From Ilex aquifolium (lineage: Eukaryota; Streptophyta; Magnoliopsida; Aquifoliales; Aquifoliaceae), in assembly GCA_951799425.1 (NCBI GenBank), contig OX637394.1, forward strand, positions 43,922,642-43,986,641: a stretch of 64,000 nucleotides of DNA, written 5' to 3'. The notes under the pieces are model-generated. The model was not told the origin of the DNA. It saw only the letters and a list, made by a program, of their open reading frames with translations, and ran no database searches. The first letter of the stretch is position 1, and the number at the start of each line of letters is the position of its first letter. Shown here one piece after another: positions 10,757-22,081 of this stretch. Position numbers and translations under genes: made by a program.

Positions 10757-10930
10757 AGCACGTGAACAGTGCACTAACTGCAACTTCAAGTCCGATTTCG
10801 ACCTTGATTCAGCAAATATCTCTTAAAACTCAAAACATAAAAGTTGTAGAGTATTTTCTTAGCGTTCCATAGCATCTTGAATCATCTCAATCAGAGCTAG
10901 GATGAGAGAGTTATGCCCAGATAACGAAGC
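10757..10930 (+). other. Retrotransposon-derived noncoding stretch
   Basis: Unrelated to the OMT flank. It contains CAAAACATAAAAGTTGTAGA and, about 70 bp later, GAGAGTTATGCCCAG, a weak instance of a motif pair also found at 45047-45120 and, inverted, at 17640-17720. It is interrupted by the solo LTR starting at 10931 and resumes at 13300. Confidence 0.45.
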
Positions 10931-13299
10931 TGTGACGCCCCTAAAACTGGGGGTCCTTTATTAACCGTTGATAACCCATCAACCCGCGAAAATACCCATG
11001 GATGCCGGTTAACCCGACATCATGGCACCACATCCCCTTTACCGGGATAAAAAAAATATAAGGTCTATATGTTTTTGAGTGATTGACCCATCCGAGGTCT
11101 ATATGTTTTTGAGTGATTAACCCATCTGAGGCCCAATATACAACCATTGGTACTCTATTATTGTCCATGTATAACATTGGAAGGAAGGGATACATGGCCC
11201 AAAAGCTTAGGAAGACAGTTTGAAAATTTCTGATTTTTGGAAAGCGTACGGTACGCTGGGCTTGCTGGACCTCGCCGTACCGGTACGTTGTGTCCAATTT
11301 TGCCTGCTTCATCTGTTTTTCATTTCCATTCCATTCCAACACATATTATTCTCATCCAACACATGTATAATGAAGATTTTTCCATTACACAAGGTCCATA
11401 CCAACTCCATTACATACATTTACATGAATTTACATACCGAAACTAAGTTTTTATAACAAATTTACAAAAAACTTCAAATAAAGCCACATTCCGGCTTTCT
11501 TCATCCACGAGACTCGAATTGGGAGCCATCCACCGGCGTATATCCCGCACCTGAAATATTTTTCCCATATAGGGTGAGTCATGCTCAATAGAGTATCTCC
11601 TAAAGAGGCTACTCCCCAACCTAGATGCATATGAAATGTTCACATGCAAACAATCAACAACTCATAACATTCCAATTAAGAATATGCAGTCCATGTTGGG
11701 ATCTACCGTGCTATGCCATGAAATGAGATGAGACTCACTCATGCACATCAATCCGAGCCCTTCCCAGCTCGTCAACACATACAATTGCCAATGTGTATGT
11801 ATCTGTCACCTATGTTACACATCAAATGACATTTTCCAATCTAGGGTCTTTGTAGGGGTGAATATTCATGGACTCACACCAAGGGTCACCCAACCCACAC
11901 GGAATTTACGGACTTCCACCGAGGGTTCCGCGTACACCCACACACTTCATGGACCGAACCAATGGAGTACGTATCACATTCACCAGGCCTTGCACCCGAG
12001 GGATCTTCTAACCCTTCTATCTAACCCCAACCCTACTAACCATACTAACCGTGAGACTCGACCAGGTCTTCGACCAAGCTTACTCGAGCCCACCCGTCAT
12101 CCACCAGGTGTGGTGTTGACAACAACCATGCACACACACCCACAAATTGCAATGTCCCCGTGCATATGCAATATGATGCTTCATTGCAACAATGACACAA
12201 TGTTCAATATGCTATGAATGACATATGAACTATTTCAACACCTTCCACATATCCCATGGCAATTGTATCATAAGCATATAATTCTCATAATTCTTCACAA
12301 TGTCAATATATATCAATATGTACACATCAACATTTTATCTAGAAATAACACCGAGTCATGTTGTCACATAATCAAGACATAACACACTTAATTCTCAAGG
12401 CATAATGTAACACATATCACGCCCACAATTCTCATAACTCAAGAATCACATAGGTTAATCTCACATTCCCAATTCTAGAAATCCAACAAGCAATTTCTAA
12501 TTACCAATTCAAACTAGAATTGATTTTGACCCTTTTTTTTTATATCCATTTCACATAAGCATTCTAGGTTTGGAATAGACCTAAGTAGGAGGGAACCCTA
12601 CTTCTTGGAGCGTGAAGAACAACCGTAGGAAGCTCCAAGAACCTGCTTCTAGCCCAAATCCCTAGCCTCCAAAAATTTCATTCCTTGATCTTCGGTAAAA
12701 CCCACGCTTTTTTGTATAGCTATGTAGCCCTCGACGAGAGGAACAACTTTAATACTTGGCTTGTGTTGATTCGAGTGACGGGGTGCCGTAGATCGTAGAG
12801 AGAAGGTGGAGAACCCAAGCTTTTTTCCCTCTCTTCTTGCTCTCTCTTTTCTATAGGGTAAAAGGCTGAGAGATTGGGGAAGAAATCTGATTTTCTTCCC
12901 CTTTTTATAGTCTCCAAATACTTGGTCCACAATGCGCCACACGACCCTCCTTTCCCGAGTCCGTTTTCGCCCCAAAACGATTTAATTTCGCTATAGTTCA
13001 AATTCAAAATATTTTTATTTTAACTTGCCTTTATTTTTTTTCAAAACTTTAAAATTTTTTAAAAAAATTCGTTTTTGGGTTATCCGAGGCCCGACCACCT
13101 CGTAAAACGCGAAAAATCCAACTATTTCGGAATTCAACAAAATTTGACAGGGTAACTAGATTTCGCAAGACGAATCCAGTGGTGAAGTCCATTTCGTCAG
13201 TCGAGCTCTAGAAAAATTCAGGTTTGCAACCCGTACCGTAGTGACAAATTACCGTTTTGCCCTTTTTTTACAAAAGTTCAAATTTACCCGGGTTTTACA
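10931..13299 (-). mobile_element. Solo LTR, family 1, copy a
   Basis: The 2369-bp unit begins TGTGACGCCCC and ends CCGGGTTTTACA, the TG...CA form of an LTR. It is the inverted relative of 15375-18041. Flanking pentamers are GAAGC (10926-10930) and GAAAC (13300-13304), a target duplication with one change. A TATA-like ACTATAAAAAGGGG on the minus strand near 12900-12912 indicates transcription leftwards. No internal region, gag or pol adjoins it, so it is a solo LTR left by recombination. ORFs inside it are not considered coding. Confidence 0.8.
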
Positions 13300-13359
13300 G
13301 AAACGATGTTGAAAATGTTCAATTAACTTCGTTTTGAATTTAACGTCTCTATTTGCATC

Positions 13360-16300
13360 CTAAATCAAAATATTTTGCATTCTCATCACTGGAACAGAAG
13401 GAGCCTCCTGGGCCAGGACCTCAACAATGGGGACAGGTACTCCAGCACTACCGGAGGCGAGATCGGAAGCAGAGGAAACTAAAGCCTCAACTTCTCCTTT
13501 AGCATTAGGCGCATCTGCCTCCTCCTCAAACCGGATCTCAAAGTCAAAATCCAAGTCTGGGTAGGTTTGCTTAGCCCGGTCTTGGAAGGCAAGCCATCTG
13601 GTGGCCCATTTTGTAGTAACAGCATCTGCCAGTTTAGCAACCAGGATTTCTTTCTGCTTGACAGTGGTTCTCTGCACCTCAAGCTCCTTCCGAATAGCAT
13701 CACTTGCCTCAGCTATCACATCATATTCCCTCTTCATGCCTGAATAGGAATCTAGAGCTTCGAGGGTCTCCTTGCGAGCTTTAACCAAGTCAGCGATTCT
13801 CTGCCTGAGCTCTTCCTTGGTTTTTCGGAGCTCTTATTTGCTCTGCTTATCCCCATCCTCGGCTCTCCCTTTCTTGCCTTCCAGTCCCTTAATGACAGAA
13901 GCTTGCCGCTCCACCTGAGCTTGCAGTTCCTCAACTTGGGCTCTAAGATCGCTGTTGGCAAAGGTCAGTTCGATCACTTTGAGCTCGAAAGCCTTCGATG
14001 CCTTGGCAGAGCTCTCCATAGCTTGAATCCGTTTCTACAAACCACTCACATGAATGGCCAGCTAGAAGCAAGGCTAAAGTTAGTGTGAGGTAATGATATA
14101 AGTCAAGTATGGAGTTCAAAAAAGCAGAAGCTTACCGAAGTAGCACCGTACAAGGCAGTAGAGAAGGAAGATCCAAGGGGCATAGTTGTAGCCCTTTGGA
14201 TATCAGACTTTGGAATAATGGAGGTGATGGCTTCTGCAGCACACCTTACATTGGTGATAAGTGAGTCCCCACCTATCTCGACCTTGGGGAGATTTCCTTT
14301 TTGTTCTTGAGGTCCTTCAAATGTGGCTGAGAGGACTTGTCAACCGGACCAGGAGAAACTGGCCCAGGCAAAATTCGGGCGACCATCTCTAGGGCTCTCT
14401 CAACCTCTGCTGAGGAGGGAGAGTCGGGACTGTACTTGACTCAGGAACCCCTCTAGAAGAGGGGAGCGTTGTCTCTTGAGGAAGAGAGGTTTGTGCGATC
14501 TTTGAAGAGCTCAACGGTGGAATAAGTGCCACCTGAGGCAAAGACGGAGAAGTAGAAGACACCTCCAACCTCGGTACCTTGGCTAAGGGAATCGAACCAC
14601 TCCCAGAGTCAACCTCAGCCCTGCGCTTACCACCATTCCTGTTTTTCTTTAACGCAGCAACCTTAGCCCTGAGTTCTTTTGGAGTGGGCTCCATTGAAGA
14701 AGAACCTGGAAACTCAAGACAAGTGAATCAGGAAAAAGAAGGGGGAAGAGCTAAAAGTAAGAAGCGAATGGAAAAAAATATTACGTGTTGCCTCTCCCAC
14801 TCCAACTATAGAAAGAGGAATAGGGGTCTCAATCATCACCTCAGGAGGGCTAAAACCTAGCTTGGTGAGCTCAGAGTGCTTGATCAAGTTGGAATATTTC
14901 TCTTAGCTCCCAGCTCGGGACGAATCCCTGAAGCAGCCCAAAGAGACGATGTTAGTGTATGAAATAATAAGAGGGGGCAAGGGAATCCTGCCCCAAGATA
15001 AGAACTTACCCAGGTTATCAGGACCTGCCCAAGAACGTAGGATAGGGAGAGTATCAGTGGCATCATTCGGGTTAAATTCTCACGCCTTCTCAGATACAAA
15101 GAAGAACTGCTTCTTCCAGTTCTTATGAGAGCTGGGCAGGTCAGTAATCAGTGCTGGGGTTTTCACCCGTTTGGAGATATACAGAAAGCCGTCAGGTTGG
15201 AACTTGACATTGAAGAATTTCATAAGTAAAGGAACATAAGGGGTCTTGATTTCCTTTTTCTTGAAAAAGACGAGAAGGCCAATCAAGACACCCCAAAAGT
15301 TAGGGGAAATTTGAGTAGGGCAGACATTGTAGTATTGAAAGACGGACTTGATAAAGGGATGAATAGGGAACCTGTGTGAAACCCGGGAAAATTTGAAATT
15401 TTTCTGAAAAAGGGCAAAATGGTAATTTGCCATTACTGCACGTATTTGAAATACATATGTTCTAGACCTCGGATGAGGAAACAGAGTACGTCGTTGGATT
15501 CGCAACGCGAAATCTAGTGACCACCAAAAATTTCGTTGAATTCCGAGATAGTCAGATTTTGCACGTAGTTCGAGACGACTGCGTGGCGATTGACCTTTTA
15601 AAGGTCCCCAAAAACGAGAAATATTAAATTTCCTTAAAATTAAGTTAAAGTTCAAATAAAATTAAATTGAAGTTAAACCGAGATCAAATAAATCGTTTCG
15701 GGATAAAATCGGACCCGATTAAGTGGGGGACATGTGGCGCGACTCGGGCCAAGTCTTAAAAAGTATAAAAGGGGCAAAATATCTGAAAAATCAGATATTC
15801 TATACCCATTTGGCCGGCTGGTTCAGGCGTGAGAAGAGAGAAAGAGAGAAAATCAATTCTTCAAGTCTTCTCTCTTGGATTCCCGGAGCTCCGTCGCTCG
15901 GATCAACAAGAACCAAGAATTAAAGTTGCTCTACGCGGTGAGGGCTTCGACTACGTACCAAAAACAAGGCGTTTCACCGAATATCCAAGGGTGAAGTTTG
16001 GGGAAAGTCTTGGTTTTTGAGTGATTTTGGTGTATAGAGATTGCCTACATCTCTATTGAGGTAGGGGTTATTCCTATCTTGGATCATTCTACCCTAGGTG
16101 TAGCTAGGTTAAGGATATATATATATATATACATGCATGTGTAATGATGTATATATGTGTTTATGGTTATGAGTATGAAAAGGTGAGCATGAAATTGGTT
16201 TAGGCTAGATCCTAGTTTAATTTTGATATAAGGATGTTACATGTAATTCATCATATGACTTATGGCTATTGGAGGCATGCTATGTGTTATGAAATGTGCC

Positions 16301-18466
16301 TTGAAAGTGTTGGATAAGCATGCTATGAGTTTATACATTGTGCCTATAAGGTGTTTGATAAAATGCCTTGATTGTTTAAATGGTTATTTGATGCCATTGG
16401 AATCACATGTTTGAATGTGTTATGGATGTGTTGACATATGCTCATTGATATGTTGTTTATGATGGTTTATGGAATTTACATGCTTATGATTTAAATTCCA
16501 TGGAATGTGAAGATATGTGTTGATTATTGCTCATGTAGTATACATTACATATTGGGCATGATCATGGCATCACATTCATGGGACAATTGCATGAGTGTTG
16601 GTGTGTGGGAGATGCATAGATTTAATCGACACCTTGTTTGGTGCTTGATATGTGGGCTCGGGAGAAATTGGATCGACGATCCTTTTTGAGTCGCATGTTG
16701 CATAAGGAAAACTTGTGTTGGGTATAGCAAGAAGGGGCATGGCGACTTCCTTGGGTGCAAAACCCTAAACCACTTGGTTGAGTCACTTGGCCGGCGGTGA
16801 GATTCCAGAAAAGTGACACGGTGTACGGAACCGGCGGTGTGATTCCGAAAATCCGTTGCCCAAAGAAAACACAAGGATTTGGTTATAAAAACACCCATTC
16901 AATGGGTAGATTCCAATAATGATCGGATTTCATAACGATCATTGGAAGGATTTTTCCGTCAATAGACGGGTTGCATTACACTTTGGCGTTGCATTGTGTT
17001 GTGTGAGTCGGTGAGGACTCGGGTTGAAATGCATGGGTGAGTGTCACTTCATTCCATGGCATAGCATTGTTGCATTCCATCATAGAATGCATAAGTATGA
17101 GAAATGATTAATTATATGTTTATGTGATGATTACATGAGCATGTGCATCTAGGGGAAGAGTAACCTCTATAGGTTTATCTCTACTGGGCGTTGTGCTCAC
17201 CCTATACGGGAAACAATTTCAGGTGTCGGGTTTACACCGGCGATTGGCTCCCATGGAGAGCATCAAGGGTGAAGGGGGCCTAAGTGCGGCCTTATCTCAA
17301 GATTTTGTAAACCTTTTGTTTTACAATGGTTTATGACATGTAAATTTTGTATAAACAAACTTATTTCATTCCCTTTTTGAATTATATTTGTATGGGATAG
17401 ATTGTAATGGTCGTGTATGGATCTTGTGCAAAATGTAAAAATATAGTTGTACATGTCTTGGATGATGTGGAATTGAGTTAGGATGAATTGGAAATGAAAA
17501 ATGGAGCAAGAAAGCAAATCTGGGCAGCAACTACCGGTAGTCAATGGGTAACTACCGGTAGTCAACTGTCCAGTGTGTATTGGCTACCGGTAGTCAACCG
17601 GTAGTCAACTGTCTGCCCGGACCAGTCTTCGTAGAACTGTCATAACTTTTGATCCAACCGTTGGATTGAGCTGAAATTTTTCAAAAACATAGTAGACATC
17701 TAGATCTACAACTTTCATGTTTTGAACTTTTCCAGATTATGAAGCGATCATGGTCAAAATAGAGGAAAACAGAGGGGTTTCCACCAGATTGGTGCTAGTG
17801 TTGGTGCCTTCGTTACCAAACATCAACACCTCCTTAATTTCGTCACTTCTAAGCCTCCCAATCTTCGTGTAACATATTCATATCTTCCCAAACATGGTTG
17901 AAACGTTTGGGATGAATATGGAATGAGTTATAAACCCGGTAAATGGGATACTTCTCGTGAGATGTCGAACCTAACGGCACTCACGGCCATTCCGCGAGTT
18001 GACGGGTTGTCAACGGGACCCCCGGATTTTGGGGTGTCACAACCTGAACCTGTTCTCGAGTGAAGCTACGAAGAAGCAGGTCTTCCCAAGGACCTCAGAA
18101 TCATACCTAATATTGGTGGAGGGAATCCAGTAGCGCATACTTGCAGGAAACCCAAACCTAGCAGACATGACTTGTATAAGGGAGGGGGTGGCCTCACTAG
18201 GGCCAATGAGGTCGGAAGAACGAGGAACGGGCACAGAATCCTCAGCACTGCCTAAGCTCATTTTTTATTTCCCTTTTCAAGACCGCTTAGGATTGGAAGG
18301 AGATCCTGGTGAAGCCTGAGGAACCTTAGCCATATTTATAGCCTCAACCCCAGGGAAATTATCTATTTCATCACCAACCTCTCCCAGTTCATCCTCCTCT
18401 AGCTTAGGAAACCTATCTCCCATGAGAGAAACTGATGAAATTGTGGCTTCGGAAGAGGTAGACATG
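13360..18466 (-). pseudogene. Antisense ORF of a Tat-type gypsy element (gypsy-type transposon domain), broken by a solo LTR
   Basis: Reading leftwards, an acidic Ser-rich start (MSTSSEATISS at 18466), then MSLGSAED (18261), a conserved region with TRP- and Phe-rich segments such as PNFWGVLIGLLVFF and KNWKKQFFFVS, a basic Ser/Pro-rich middle (14694-14389) and a coiled coil (14019-13360). This resembles the Pfam family called putative gypsy-type transposon (PF04195), known from antisense ORFs in the 3' region of Tat-lineage gypsy elements. The frame is cut at 15370/18046 by the solo LTR 15375-18041; the reading frame agrees on both sides once the LTR and one ACCTG copy are ignored. Candidate introns have donors GTAAGTTC near 15009 and GTAAGCTT near 14139. 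One in-frame stop lies at 13834-13836. Not a host gene. Confidence 0.7.
15375..18041 (+). mobile_element. Solo LTR, family 1, copy b
   Basis: The 2667-bp unit runs from TGTGAAACCCGGG to GGGGTGTCACA and is flanked by a perfect 5-bp target duplication ACCTG (15370-15374 and 18042-18046). A plus-strand TATA box AGTATAAAAGGGG lies near 15757. It carries four ACCGGT-centred palindromes at about 17530-17605 and a conserved noncoding module at about 17635-17770. It is inverted relative to copy a. It sits inside an ORF of another element, which dates it as the younger insertion. Confidence 0.9.
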
Positions 18467-19118
18467 GATGGACAAGAAAAAGGAATTCTGAAGGAGCGAT
18501 AAAGAGGAGGAACGCTAGCAGAGCACTTCCTAAGAGTCCAGGGGTCAACACAACAACGACCAATGAGGAAGACTCGTGCAGTAGAGTAAGGATCCAAAAA
18601 GAGGGAAAGAAAAGACAAGTAACCTCGATTCCTAAAGTAGCAGAAGCGGAAAGCCCAAAAATGTAACAACCACCTCGGATTCGAGGGATCCAGAACGAAG
18701 AAATTAACAAGAGACAAAAAGCGTACCTAATCAAAGTTGAGCGGCAGATCGAAGCTCAGTGCGAAATCAGAGGGTAAGCCTCACGAAACCCTTGAATCAA
18801 ATCAGAGGAAAACGGCTTCTGGTGAAACCCTAGCAGCACTAGCAGATTTGGGGAAGCCAAAAATTGCAAGGAAGAAGAAAGGGAAAAGCCTAGAAAGAGA
18901 AAACGAAGGGAGAAATGAGGCGGTTTCCATCAGTTCAGAAGCATTTAAAGCTTATGGTACGTGGGTTTTCGAAGTGGGTAACGTGCGCGGGAATCGAGGA
19001 AGAAATGATTACACAAAACCGCCAGAAAAACTTCTTCGCCCGTAAATCGAGGTCGCCACACAGAGGTCTACCTCAACCCAGCCATAGCTCAGCCCCTGCT
19101 CAAGCCCACTCTGACCAA
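18467..19118. other. 3' internal region of the Tat-type element
   Basis: Lies between the start of the antisense ORF and the polypurine tract. The short ORFs here (both strands) do not resemble a known domain; on the minus strand this would be the promoter and leader of the antisense ORF. Confidence 0.45.
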
Positions 19119-19640
19119 GGGTTGGGGGGAAACTGATGATACTTAGATAAATCCTAAGTATGAGCTCAGATATGGAGGTCAGGTAGGGAGCTCATCCAGG
19201 AGATTCTAAGCTCGCCAATCCAGATCCGGGACCCCCTCGACCTGCATTCCGAGGAGAACACATGAAAGACAGCTAGCATTCATGAGACATCCCCCAAACG
19301 GAAACTAGCTCCAATTCATGCACAAAACCCTTAAACCACCATAACTGTCGCCTAGAATCAAGCAGGACACCATGGGAAGGAAATGATGATCTCGTCACAG
19401 GTTCCACCAAATTAGGAATGGGATTATAAATATTGTACAACGCCTCCATTATAGGGCAGAGCAATTCTAGCTGTAACAAAAATATCATGTAAATTGTGTT
19501 AACCATTAATATAGATTAAAGGAGTAAGAGACTCCATTGAAGAGTGGATTAGCCGAGCTCACGAGCTGGTGAACCACTATATTTTCTCTGTGTCAGCCAT
19601 CCCTTATCCCCACAAAAAGAAGATCAACACCCTGTCACTT
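19119..19640 (+). mobile_element. Polypurine tract and start of a 3' LTR (Tat-type element)
   Basis: A purine tract AAGGGTTGGGGGGAAAC (ending 19133) is followed directly by TGATGATACTTAG, as expected for the 3' end of a plus-strand LTR retrotransposon. A TATA-like TTATAAATATTG is near 19425. The right end of the LTR could not be fixed; 19640 is approximate. This orientation makes the neighbouring ORF at 13360-18466 antisense to the element. No matching 5' LTR, gag or pol is present. Confidence 0.55.
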
Positions 19641-20171
19641 GGAGCCTAGAATCTCATATCCAACTTCACACCTAAAGCTACGCATCACTGCTCATCCATG
19701 TTTTGGTACACCATTAATTTTCTTTGTATTTTTGGTTGTGTTTTGTGCTTCTGGCGGTGCTCTATTTGATTGCTGAGAAAAATTTCTAGAGATTTGGACA
19801 CAAATAGTTTGTGTTGTTGCCATGCGGAGGGCAGAGAGCTTCCCACGAACAGTTCTCCACACTCTCCATTCTGGACTGCGATGAATAAACCATGCTCATT
19901 GGTTTCTGTGCAACTCAGTCCCTGACCCATCCCCTCTTTGATATGTCCACACAGAACCCACTTTTCAGAAAATAAACAAGCTTTCATCAGTGTCCAATTT
20001 TTTTTTTTTTAAAAAAAGGGGTCAAAAGCGGAGTTATTGAATTCTCTTTCTAATAAAAGTAGGAATTATTGAATCCGCTTTCAAAAAGTGCCGTAGTTTG
20101 GTAAATAAGTTTAAAAGTGCCGTATTTTAATAATTTTATTTAAAAATTACTGTATTTTGGTGATTAATTCT
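19641..20171. other. Unassigned spacer
   Basis: No gene recognised. From 20172 the sequence matches the upstream region of the OMT pseudogenes (2828 onward). Confidence 0.4.
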
Positions 20172-22018
20172 CTGAATCTTTGTGTACGTCATAAGATCCA
20201 GCAGGTGGAAATTGGTTGCCTATTTTGTGATTGAATTATTTTTGGGTTAGTGGTTGTATTTTGTCTTGTGGCATGTGGTTGCAGATTTGTATTATTTTGC
20301 AACTTATGACACTCGTGGCTGTTAATTATCACGGTTCCTCTTACTGTATTGCATTAGAGGTCATTTTGACACGATATGAACTCGACATAAAATTTGTGAA
20401 ATAGGATTGAGTGGTTCTTCATTCAAATCTTAAAATAATACGATCAATTTAAATGAATAAAAATGGGTTATGTAAGTGTGAAAATGAATAGTTTGTTTTT
20501 GACACGATTTATCCATTTAAATTGTGTTGTACAGGAAAAAAAATATCGGATTTTTTTCTTAATTTTTTAATCAAGTATTGTATGAATCGTAGAAAAATTG
20601 TAAGTTTTTTTTACTTAGTTTGGCTAGCATAAATATTGAGAGTTTAGTTTCCCGAGGCATGTGAATAGTGGTTTGGTTGAGAGAGTAAAAAATTCTACTC
20701 TTGGATTTTTGTGTCAACTCGAACATGACATTATTAATAAATCGTTTGCATTAATATTGTATCATATGAAATGATTAATTAAATAATTTAAATTAAAATT
20801 AATTAGTACTCGACACGAAGAAATGACACGATGAATCTTCATTGACTACCCTACATAATCAAACTAAGAGATATCAATGAAATGAGATTTAGATCCCTTC
20901 GATTACCCCTTCTTTTCAATTTTCCTCAATGGCCTATCCGATGAGTGGCATGTCAAAAAAAATTATTTCAATAGGCAAGATTATTTTTAATAAACCAGAG
21001 TCTTTAACCAAAGTTAACTCCATCATCTTCACATCAAAACAAACGTTCTATCAAGCCAAGCCAATGTCTATGGCCTCTGTTTGTTTTGACGTGAAGATGA
21101 TGAAGTTAACTTGGTTAAGAACTCTAGTTTATTAAAAAAAATCTTGCCTGTTGATATAATTTTTTTTGACGTGTTACTTATCGGATAAGTATTAAATCGA
21201 ATCTTGTCTGTTGATGTAAACGGGGGATCTGAATCTGGTGAAAAGGTATGCCGAAAGGCCCAGACAATAATGTGACATTTGTCCATTGGTGGAATTAATC
21301 ATACTTTCTTTTTGAAAATAAATAACAAGTTCAAAGACAGCGATTTGATCAAAGCAAAAAAAACGTGGTATAGCTTCCAATGGTGAAGGTTATTGTCACA
21401 GGTTTGCTTTCTTTTGGAAAAAATCCATTAATTGCCGAAGCTAGAACAATTATTATTGGCTAATATGAATTTGCTGGTCAAGAAATAAAGGTTTAAAAAT
21501 TATAATTAATTATACTTTCTTTTTGGAAAGAAATAACAAGTTCAAAGACAGCTATTTGATCAAAGTAAATTATTGTCAATTTTTATCAAAAAAAAAATTG
21601 TGGTACAGTTTCAAAATGTGAAGCTTATTGTCGCATTTTTGCTTTCTTTTGGAAAGATCCATTAACTACACAAGCTAAAACGACTGTTATTGGCTAATAC
21701 GAATTCGTTGGTCAAGGAATTGAATTTGAAAATTTATTTAAAAAATATCTAGTCAATTAACAAAATCCAAATAAATTGTCATGAAATCCACATTCGCCAC
21801 TGTTGTTTCGTATAATGTCAAAGTAGACACGAATACATTGAATAAATTAGTGTACCATTTAATAATATTTTATTAAATTATTGCTTGTAAACAATAAGAT
21901 AATTTCATCCAAAAAATAAAAGCACGTGTAATTACTATTTCATAAAATTAATCTAAATGCATCTTTTGCATAAATAAAACATTAAAATATCTATCGTGCT
22001 AGTATGCTTTCCAATTTC
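20172..22018 (+). promoter_or_regulatory. Upstream region of OMT-B (pseudogene-type)
   Basis: Colinear with 2828-3870 and 57480-58530, the upstream regions of the exon-1-less pseudogenes, and not with the upstream DNA of OMT-A or OMT-C. Two changes are private to OMT-B: a foldback MITE at 20883-21238 and a tandem duplication at about 21300-21720 (period about 212 bp, marked by repeated ATACTTTCTTTTTG). Similarity to OMT-A/C begins only at about AGTATGCTTTCC, some 18 bp above the TATA box. Confidence 0.7.
20883..21238. mobile_element. Foldback MITE in OMT-B upstream region
   Basis: 356-bp inverted repeat with arms of about 160 bp. For example CATCATCTTCACATCAAAAC at about 21021 pairs with GTTTTGACGTGAAGATGATG at about 21084. 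The ends are TGAGATTTAGATCC and GGATCTGAATCTGG. It is flanked by TGAAA (20878-20882 and 21239-21243). The homologous site upstream of the proximal pseudogene (about 3520-3535) lacks it and has a single TGAAA. No coding capacity. Confidence 0.8.
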
Positions 22019-22027
22019 TATAAATAG
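22019..22027 (+). promoter_or_regulatory. TATA box of OMT-B
   Basis: TATAAATAG, 63 bp upstream of the ATG, identical in position to OMT-A and OMT-C. Confidence 0.75.
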
Positions 22028-22081
22028 AGCAATGTTTTTAGGCTTTACATGAATCATTGGACATCTCAAGCTAGCTAAGAG

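Noticed and set aside
11741-12217. 158-residue ORF, and 12649-13007 ORFs, in the first solo LTR
   Set aside because: They lie inside a noncoding LTR; no domain resemblance, and the inverted copy does not keep the frames.
16507-16898. ORFs in the second solo LTR
   Set aside because: Same reason: LTR sequence, frames not shared with the other copy.
10931-18041. The two inverted family-1 LTRs as ends of a single foldback transposon
   Set aside because: Each has its own pair of flanking pentamers (GAAGC/GAAAC and ACCTG/ACCTG), and the DNA between them belongs to another element, so they are two separate solo LTRs.
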